Positions 36,301 to 47,253 of a DNA stretch of 64,000 nucleotides are shown here, in pieces. The DNA lies in assembly GCA_024362935.1 (NCBI GenBank), contig JANCRA010000179.1, positions 434,001-498,000 of the forward strand. The letters are read 5' to 3'. The position numbers and the translations under genes are program-made. Each line of letters starts with the position of its first letter. Position 1 is the first letter of the stretch. The notes beneath the pieces are model-generated. The model was not told where the DNA came from. It did not search any database and was given only the letters and a program-made list of their open reading frames with translations. The DNA is from Setophaga petechia. Lineage: Eukaryota; Chordata; Aves; Passeriformes; Parulidae.

Positions 36301-39300
36301 TCTACACTGGGTAAAAAGGATTTTCTGGCTTGTGACTCCTCTGCAAGGAGAAAGTCTTGATATAAACCCCCTAAAGAACAAATCCTCTGCTCCACACCCC
36401 TCTTTTTGTCCTGAAAGATGTGCTCAGATGAATATTTTTGCATCAAACAGCTCAAAATCAAACAATTTAATATAATTTTTAACTGGTGCACACAGTAAAA
36501 AAGGTGATTTTATAAAATATGCATCAATAACTTGCTTTACATGCATATTTTTCTTTTAAATCAGTGTTTGAATGAAATTTATCAAGATGCTGAAATATTC
36601 TGAATATTCAATTTTTTCTTACCTTTAACTGACAGCCAACTCTTTCATAAGCTTTGATGAGTCTGTTTTTGTGGTACATCATTATTCCATAATGATCTTT
36701 GTTCCTGCAGTTGAATCCAAATGTAATTCTGACTGTTTTGGCCTTTGAGCAGATATTAAGGAAAAATAGGGTGAATCTCATGGAACACAAAAAAATAAAG
36801 AGTTACTCTGAGTGGGTCTAAAGAGCTTTCTTTTCTTATATTGAGATAATTCCTTCAGTAGGACTTAAAAAACCAAAAAAAAAAAAAGAAAATACTCCAA
36901 TATTTATCAATATAACTGAACAAAATCCAGCCACAGAATTCAGTTCAGCAAAGGAAATATTAAAGGATACATTGAGAAATTTGGGTCTGTAAATATCCCT
37001 CTCAATGAAGGCCAAGCTTTTGGAAACCAGCTGTGTTTTCACTTTCTGCCCTCTCAGGATGATCTGCATGGTTGGCTTCAGGTACAAAATACTGCAGTAA
37101 GCCTATAAAACAAATTCTGTTAAAATTAAAACATTTACACCCTCCAGCTTCCAAAAATAATCCCAATTTTAAAGCCCCAACACGTACTCTTAGGGAATAA
37201 TCACTTTCTGGAACAATCTGGTCCATCCTCTCCTGTTTTTTGTAGCCTCTTTTGCCTGTTTCATCCAAATCTTCTGGAATTCTGATGTCATATTTGTCCT
37301 TGTCAAAGTCAAATTCTGGTTTGTCATTTTTATCTCTAAGAATGAAGATGAGAAAATGTGTTATTTATAGGGGAAAAAAGCAAATACAAGAGGAGGTGTT
37401 GTGGTGGGGCCAGGAAAGAAGGGAAAAAAGGAGAATTCCTCAGAGATTTGCTAAAATATACATTTATGAGTCCAGCTTCCAATTTTTAAACTGCTTGTTC
37501 CAGTTATTCCACACACAAAGAACCCCCAGATCCTTCTGAGTTTGCACACACTGAAAGAAAATATTAAATTAATGAGAGGAAAGAAACTGGGTTTATCTTA
37601 CTTTGTAAGATTCCAAAGCCTTCTGTGTTTACAAACACTGAAAGAAAATGTGAAATTGATGAGAGGTAATAGACTGGATTTCTCTTACTTTCTAAGATTC
37701 CAAATCCTTCTATATTTGCATACACTGAAAGAAAATATGAAATTAGTGACATGTAAGAGACTGGATTTCTCTTAATTTTTAAGATTCCAAATCCTTCTAC
37801 GTTTGAATACACTGGAAAAAAAAAGAAATTAGTGAGATGTAAAAGACTGGATATCTTTTACTTTCTAAGATTCCAAATCCTTCTATGTTTGCACACACTG
37901 AAAGAAAATATTAAATTAACGAGAGGTAGGACATCAGGTTTATCTTTCTAAAATTCCAAATCCTTCTACATTTGCATACACTGAAAGAAAATGTGAAATT
38001 ATTGAGAGGTAAAAGACTGGGTTTATCTTTCTAAGATTCCAAATCCTTCTATATTTGCACACTGAAAGAAAATGTGAGATTAATGAGAGGTAAGAAACTG
38101 GGTTTCTCTTACTTTTTAAGATTCCAGATGCTTCTGTATTTGCACACACTGAAAGAAAATATGAAATTAGTGAGAGGTAATGGACTGGATTTCTTTTACT
38201 TTCTAAGATTCCAGATTCTTCTATGTTTGCACACACTGAAAGAAAATGTGAAATTAAAGAGAGACTGGGTTTATCTTTCTAAAATTCCAAAGCCTTCTAT
38301 GTTTGCAATCACCTGAAAGAAAATGTGAGATTAATGAGAGGTAGGACACCAGGTTTATCTTTCTAAAATTCCAAATCCTTCTACATTTGCATACACTGAA
38401 AATGTGAAATTGATGAGAGGTAAGAGACTGGATTTCTCTTACTTTTTAAGATTCCAAATCCTTCTATTTTTGCATACACTGGAAAAAAAAATGAAATTAT
38501 TGAGATGTAAGGGAGTGGCTTTCTCTTACTTTCTGAGGTTCCAAATCCTTCTATGTTTGCACACACTGAACGAAAATATTAAATTAAAGAGAGGCAAGAG
38601 ACTGGACTTCTCTTACTTTCTAACATTACAAATCCTTCTGTGTTTGCAAACACTGAAATAAAATGTGAGATTAATGAGAGGTAAGAGACCAGGTTTATCT
38701 TTCTAAAATTTCCAAATCCTTCTATATTTTCACACACTGAAAGAAAATGTGAAATTAATGAGGAGTAAGAGACTGGGTTTCTCTTACTTTCTAACATTCT
38801 AAATCCTTCTATGTTCGCATACACTGAAAAGAAATATGCAATTAGTGAGAGGTAAGAGACTGGGTTTATCTTAATTTTTAAGATTCCAAATCCTTCTATG
38901 TTTGCACACACTGAAAGAAAATGTGAAATTAATGAAAGGTAAGAGACCGAGTTTATCTTTCTAAAATTCCAAATCCTTCTATATTTGCAAATACCGAAAG
39001 AAAATGTGAAGTGATGAGAGGTAGGAGACTGGATTTCTCTTACTTTTTAAGATTCCAAATCCTTCTGTGTTTGCAAACACTGAAAAGAAATATGAAATTA
39101 GTGAGAGGTAAGAGACTGGGTTTCTCTTAATTTTTAAGATTCCAAATCCTTCTATGTTTGCAAATACTAAAAGAAAATGTGAAATTGATGAGAGGTAAGA
39201 GACTGGGTTTCTCTTACTTTCTAAGATTCCAAATCCTTCTATGTTTGCATACACTGAGAAAAAAAGTGAAATTAATGAGAGGTAAGAGACCGAGTTTATC

Positions 39301-42300
39301 TTTCTAAAATTCCAAGTCCTTCTATATTTGCACACACTGAAAGAAAATATGAAATTATTGAGATGTACCAGACTGGATTTCTCTTACTTTCTAAGATTCC
39401 AAATCCTTCTACATTTGCATACACTGAAAAAAAATTAAATTAATGAGATGTAAGGGAGTGGCTTTCTCTTACTTTCTAAGATTCCAAGGCCCTCTGTGTT
39501 TGCATACACTGAAGGAAAATGTGAAATTAATGAGGAGTAAGAGACTGGATTTCTCTTAATTTCTAAGATTCCAAATCCTTCTACATTTGCATACACTGAA
39601 TAAAAAATTAAATTAATGAGATGAAAAAGACTGGATTTCTCTCACTTTCTGAGGTTCCAGATGATGATCCTGGTGCCCTTTTTGCCCATGATGGCATCCA
39701 GCTCTGCCAGCAGCTTCTCCTCGGTGCTGAACAGGGAGTGGCTGAGGATGGCCCTGAGGCTGTGCCGCGCCTCGCCCGGCTCGCTCAGCTGCCGTGCCCG
39801 CGTCAAGGAAACCGCAACATTCCGGAAAATCGGGAAATTCCAGAAATCAGGAAATTCCAGAAATCAGGAAATTCCAGAAAATCAGGAAATTCCAGAAAAT
39901 CAGGAGATTCCAGAAAATCAGGAAATTCCAGAAAATCAGGAAATTCCAGAAAATCAGGAAATTCCGGAAATCAGGAAATTCCAGAAAATCAGGAAATTCC
40001 AGCACCCAATTCCCAAATTGCACATCTCACAATTCCTAAAGGTTCAACCTTTAACCCATTCCAGCAGCTCCCACAATTGTCTGGTTTATGGTTCCTCTCC
40101 AAGGAGAAAATTTTGATGGAAATATTCATAGATAAATTTGAAAATTTGATATAAATTTTCATACTTGGCTTGATATAAATGTCATATAATTTGATATAAA
40201 TGTCATATAATTTGATATAAATTTCATACTTGGCTTGATATAAATGTCATATAATTTCATATAAATTTCATATAATTTGATATAAATGTCATATAATTTG
40301 ATAAAAATTTCATACAATTTGATATAAATTTGAAAATTTGATATAAATTTTCATACTTGGCTTGATATAAATGTCATACAATTTTATATAAATTTCATAT
40401 AATTTGATATAAATTTTCATACAATTTTATATAAATTTCATACTTGGCTTGATATAAATGTCATATAATTTGATAGAAATGTCATATAATTTGATATAAA
40501 TTTCATACAATTTGATATAAATTTGCCTACAATTTGATATAAATTTTCATACTTGGCATGATATAAATGTCATATAATTTGATATAAATTTCATACAATT
40601 TTATATAAGTTTTCATATTTGACTTGATATAAATGTCATATAATTTGATATAAATTTCATACAATTTGATATAAATTTTCATACTTGACTTGGTATAAAT
40701 GTCATATAATTTGATATCAATTTCATATAATTTGATATAAATTTCATACTTGGCTTGATATAAATCTCATATAATTTGATATAAATTTCATATAATTTGA
40801 TATAAATTTCATACTTGGCTTGATATAAATCTCATATAATTTGATATAAACTTCATACAATTTGATGTAAATTTTCATACTTGGCTTAATATAAATGTCA
40901 TATAATTTGATATAAATTTCATACAATTTGATATAAATTTTCATACTTTCATACAATACTCAACTTTAAAAATAAATTATATTGAATTTAAATTTTCATA
41001 TAAAATTGATATATAAATTCATTAATTTATATTTTTATCAATTTAAATAAATTTTCTTACTTTCATACAATACTCATTTTTTATATAACTTATATTGAAT
41101 TTAAATTGTTATATAAAAATTGATATATAAATAAATTTATTTATTTATATTTCTTTATCAATTTAAATAAATTGATATAATTTGATATAAAACTTTGATA
41201 CAAAATTTTGATATATTTGATATAATTATATAAAAAATGATATAAATTTGAAAATTTGATACAAATTTGAAATTTTTCTCCTCTACAAGGAGAAAATATA
41301 TATAAATATCCATATATGTGAAAATGTGATATAAATTTTTATATAAATTCATTTTTGATACAAATTATATTAAACTTGAAAATTTGATATAAATTTTCAT
41401 ATAAATTCATGTTTGATATAAATGATATTAAATTTGGAATTTTGATATAAATTTGAAAATTTAATATAAACATCTATATATAAAACTGAAGATTTGATAT
41501 AAATTTTCATATGAATTCATGTCTGATAAAAATTATATTAAACTTGAAAATTTGCTATAAATTTGAAAATTTGATATAGACATCTATATATAAATTTGAA
41601 AATTTGCTATAGATTTTCATATAAATTCATGTTTGATATAAATAAAATTTTAAATTCTGATATAAATTTGAGAATTTGATATAGACATGTATATATAAAA
41701 CTGAAATTTGATATAAATTCATGTTTGATATAAATGATAGAAAATTTGAAATTTTGATATAAATTTGAGAATTTATGAATTTATAATTTGAGAATTTATA
41801 AATTCACGTTTAATATAAATGATATAAAATCTGAAAATTTGATATACATTTGAAAATTTGCTATACATTTGAAAATTTGATATAAATGATACAAAATTTG
41901 AAAATTTGATATAAATTTGAGAAATAATATAAACATCTATATATAAATTTTCATATAAAGTCATGTCTGATACAAATGATATTAAATTTGAAATTTTGAT
42001 ATAAATTTGAGAATTTCTGAATTTATAATTTGTGAATTTATAAATTCATGTTTGATGCAAATGATATAAAATCTGAAAATTTGCTATACATTTGAAAATT
42101 TGCTATACATTTGAAAATTTGATATAAATTTGAAAAATTGATATAAATTTGAGGATTTGATATAAACATCTATATATAGATTTTCATATGAATTCATGTC
42201 TTATATAAATTATTTTAAATTTGAAATTTTGATATAAATTTGAGAATTTATGAATTTATAATTGGAGAATTTATAAATTCACGTTTAATATAAATGATAA

Positions 42301-45300
42301 TAAATTTAAAAATTTGATATAAATTTGAGAATTTGATACAAACATCTATATATAAATTTGAAGATTTGCTATAAATTTTCATATAAATTCATGTCTGATA
42401 TAAATGATATTAAATTTGAAAATTTGATATACATTTGTAAATTTGCTATAAATTTTTATATAAATTCATGTCTGATAAAAATGATATTAAATTGGAAATT
42501 TTGATATAAATTTGAGAATTTGATATAGACATCTATATATAAATTTGAAGATATGCTATAAATTTTCATATAAATTCATGATTGATATAAATGATACAAA
42601 ATTTGAAATTCTGATATAAATTTGAGAACTTGATAAAGACATCTATATATAAATTCGAAGATCTGATATAAATTTTCATATTAATTCATGTCTGATACAA
42701 ATGATATAAAATTTGAAAATTTGATACAAATTTTCATATAAATTCATGTTTTATATAAATGATATTTAATTTGAAATTTTGATATTAATTTGAGAATTTA
42801 TGTATTTATAATTTGAGAATTTATGAATTCACGTTTAATATAAATGATATGAAATTTGAAAATTTGATATACATTTGAGAATTTGATATAGACATCTATA
42901 CATAAATTTGAAGATTTGCTATAGATTTTCATATAAATTCATGTCTGATATAAATGATATTAAATTTGAAATTTTGGTATAAATTTGAGAATTTATAATT
43001 TGAGAATTTATAAATTCACGTTTAATATAAATGATATAAAATCTGAAAATTTGATATACATTTGAAAATTTGCTATACATTTGAAAATTTGCTATACATT
43101 TGAAAATTTGATATAAATTTGAGAATTTGATATAAACATCTATATATAAATTTTCATATAAATTCATGTCCTATATATTCCTATAATTCACGTCCTCCTC
43201 AGCCCAGAGGGAGGAGCCAAGCATTAAATTGGAAATTTTGATATAAATTTGAGAATTTATGTATTTATAATTTGAGAATTTATGAATTCACGTTTAATAT
43301 AAATGATATAAAATTTGAAAATTTGATATACATTTGAAATTTTGCTATAAATTTGAAAATTTTGCTATAAATTTGAAAATTTGCTATACATTTGAAAATT
43401 TTCTATACATTTGAAAATTTGATATAAATGATACAAAATTTGAAAATTTGATATAAATTTGAGAATTTGATATAAACATCTATATATAGATTTTCATATG
43501 AATTCATGTCTTATATAAATTATTTTAAATTTGAAATTTTGATATAAATTTGAGAATTTATGAATTTATAATTGGAGAATTTATAAATTCACGTTTAATA
43601 TAAAGGATAATAAATTTAAAAATTTGATATAAATTTGAGAATTTGATACAAACATCTATATATAAATTTGAAGATTTGCTATAAATTTTCATATAAATTC
43701 ATGTCTGATATAAATGATATTAAATTTGAAATTTTGGTATAAATTTGAGAATTTATAATTTGAGAATTTATGAATTCACGTTTAATATAAATGATATAAA
43801 ATTTGAAAATTTGCTATACATTTGAAAATTTGCTATACATTTGAAAATTTGATATAAATTTGAGAATTTGATATAAACATCTATATATAAATTTTCATAT
43901 AAATTCATGTCCTATATATTCCTATAATTCACGTCCTCCTCAGCCCAGAGGGAGGAGCCAAGCATTAAAGTGGAAATTTTGATATAAATTTGAGAATTTA
44001 TGAATTCACGTTTAATATAAATGATATAAAATTTGAAAATTTGCTATACATTTGAAAATTTGCTATACATTTGAAATTTTGCTATAAATTTGAAAATTTG
44101 CTATATATTTGAAAATTTGATATAAATGATATAAAATTTGAAAATTTGATATCAATTTGAGAATTTGATATAAACATCTATATATAAATTTTCATATAAA
44201 TTCATGTCCTATATATTCCTATAATTCACGTCCTCCTCAGCCCAGAGGGAGGAGCCAAGCATTAAATTGGAAATTTTGATATAAATTTGAGAATTTATGC
44301 ATTTATAATTTGATAATTTATAAATTCATGTTTAATATAAATGATATAAAATTTGAAAATTTGCTATACATTTGAAATTTTGCTATAAATTTGAAAACTT
44401 TCTCCTCTCCAAGGAGAGCACTTTGCTGCCCACACCCACAAAAGCCGCCAGCGCTTTCCTCTGCGCGCCGCTCCCCCCACAGCTGTGCTGCGCGCGCAGC
44501 ACAGGAAGGACATACATTTGAAAATTTGCTATACATTTGAAAATTTGCTATAAATTTGAAATTTTGCTATAAATTTGAAAACTTTCTCCTCTCCAAGGAG
44601 AGCACTTTGCTGCCCACACCCACAAAAGCCGCCGGAGCTTTGCTCCGCGTGCCGCTCTCCCCACAGCTGTGCCGCGGCCGCGCCGCGCAGGAAGGATATA
44701 CATTTGAAAATTTGCTATAAATTTGAAAATTTGCTATAAATTTGAAATTTTGCTATAAATTTGAAAACTTTCTCCTCTCCAAGGCGAGCACTTTGCCCTC
44801 CACACCCACAAAAGCCGCCAGCGCTTTCCTCCGCGTGCCGCTCTCCCCACAGCTGTGCCGCGGCCCGCGCAGCACAGGAAGGATATACATTTGAAAATTT
44901 GCTATAAATTTGAAATTTTGCTATAAATTTGAAATTTTGCTATAAATTATAAAACTTTTTCCTCTCCAAGGAGAGCACTTTGCCTTCCACACCCACAGAA
45001 GCAGCCGGAGCTTTGCTCCGTGCGCCGCTCTCCCCCCAGCTGTGCCGCGCTGTGCCGCGCTGTGCCGCGCAGGAAGGATATACATTTGAAAATTTGCTAT
45101 ACATTTGAAAATTTGCTATAAATTTGAAATTTTGCTATAAATTTGAAAACTTTCTCCTCTGCAAGGAGAGCACTTTGCTGCCCACACCCACAAAAGCCGC
45201 CGGAGCTTTGCTCCGCGTGCCGCTCTCCCCACAGCCGTGCCGCGCGCGCAGCACAGGAAGGATATACATTTGAAAATTTGCTATACATTTGAAAATTTGC

Positions 45301-46943
45301 TATAAATTTGAAATTTTGCTATAAATTTGAAAACTTTCTCCTCTGCAAGGAGAGCACTTTGCTGCCCACACCCACAAAAGCCGCCAGCGCTTTCCTCCGC
45401 GCGCCGCTCTCCCCCCAGCCGTGCCGCGCTGTGCCGCGCTGTGCAGGAAGGATATGTTGGTTGGTGAAGGTGACGATGGGGGACCATGACGTGCTCGGCC
45501 TTGGTGGCCTCCAGGAAGGTCTGGGACAGCAGCCCCACGCTCATGGTGTCGCCGTTCTTGGTGAAGACGATGGCGTCCTTGCCCAGGCGCATGGAGCCCG
45601 ACTTGAAGCCGTTGCCGTAGAGCCCCACGGGGACGCGGCCGTTCATCACCGACTTCTCGCTGAAACCGAAGCTGCAGCGGGGACACAAAGGAGGGTGAGG
45701 GCTCGTTTTTATGGTGTTCAGGTTCTGTGCTGCTTTAGGGTGCACTGCTGAGGTTTGTATGATGGGATGGTGAGCTCTGTGCACAGAGCAGGGAGACAAA
45801 ACAATTCCTGCTCCAGCTGGGCACCAAGGACAAATGATCCAAATCTCAGCCCAGGAGCACAAACCCCGTGGGCTGCAGAGAGAAAAACAAGCAGGGTGGG
45901 ACTGCCTGGGCTAAAGCTGGGATGGGACAATGAACTGCAAGATGCAAATGGAGCAGAACTGATCCCAGGGACAGACCCCGTGCCCGGCCGTGCATTTTGG
46001 GGCCATTTTGGTTCATCTTGGGTGCAGCCCTGGCTGGGCTCTGGTGCTGCCCAAGGTGGGTCCATGGAGGAGATGCTTTGAATCAATCCCTGCTTTATTC
46101 TTTAGCTCTGCCCAGCCTCTGCTCTGGGGCAGCCTGCAGAAGGGATCAAGAGTGGGAAAAAAATCCCTGCAAAAACTTGAGGGTTCAAGAGATGCAAGTG
46201 CAGGACTTGGCAAATTATTTAACCCAGCTCCCTTGCTTTAGAGGTCAGGGATTCCTGAACAATTAAATCTTAAAATCATCTGGACAACACTGCTAAAACC
46301 ACACAGCAAAAACTTAGGGAAATCTACTTCCAACTTTTAAGTGTGGAACAGAAATATCCATACTTAGAAATAAGTTTGGAAAAATGAGGTGAAAAAGCAT
46401 TTTTATGAGAATCTGACAGTTATCCTATAATTTCACAATAAATACTAATAAAAGCCACTAAGCCCATCTCTTTTTTCTCTCTCCACTTCCTAGAAAAATT
46501 TGTTTCACAAGTTTCCCATTTCCACATCACACTTCAAGTAAAACAGGGAACTGCACATGGAATTCAGGATTTATTATGGTATCTAACAGAAAAAGAACAG
46601 TTTGAATTCAAGCTTGCTCAAATCTAAATCTGCAGGCAAAGCAATTTTTTACACCAAGAGAGAAATTGCACAGAAAGCTTTTTGCTACTGTAGAAATAAG
46701 AGAAAAATCAGTTCCAACCCGAAAGATAAATAGACAATAATTTTAAAAAATAGAAAATCCAGTAATTTTTCTATAATACATTCTATAATTAATATTCCAA
46801 TGGGTTTGAGCTGAAAATTCCTTTTTCTCTCATTCACTAACTTAAAATAAAACAAGTGTGTTTGTGCCCACAGTGACCAAAATCCCCTCTCAGGGGGTGC
46901 TTTGTGCTTTTAGCACTCAGAAATAACACATTTCATGTAAGTA

Positions 46944-47019
<76 letters not shown>

Positions 47020-47196
47020 ATAACAATAATAATAATAATAATAATAATATATATTTGAATTCTCCTTAAATAATAATAATAATCTCAGGGGTGCTTGGTG
47101 CTTTGTGCTTTTAGCACTTGAATATAACACATTTCATGTAAGTTTATTATTATTATATTATAATATTATTATTATAAAAATAAAAATAAAAATAAA

Positions 47197-47253
<57 letters not shown>

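Larger units (their letters stand above)
39794..45455 (-). other. MORC3: MORC3 intron 4, U12-type AT-AC intron
   Basis: The donor is CCAAC|ATATCCTTCC and the branch site TTCCTTGAC (39,810-39,802), with its adenosine 10 nt before exon 5. The acceptor is GGGCAC|GGCAG. No GT-AG pair gives a sensible join. This one produces IVTFTNQRQL, the same length as the homologous human segment. The 5.66-kb intron is almost wholly tandem repeats. Confidence 0.92.

Noticed and set aside
37940..39335. ORFs with repeated [21 protein letters not shown] peptides
   Set aside because: They are translations of the intron 5 minisatellite; no splice or start evidence for use as protein, though the relation to the exon 5 end is reported as a finding.
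2230..45455. CRISPR-like regular repeats
   Set aside because: Units are directly adjacent with no unique spacers, and the genome is vertebrate.
45281..45862. Reading exon 4 onward into the repeat (ORF continuing [15 protein letters not shown])
   Set aside because: The extension arises from the extra G and runs through the U12 donor into the satellite; conserved IVTFTNQ lies in the other frame.
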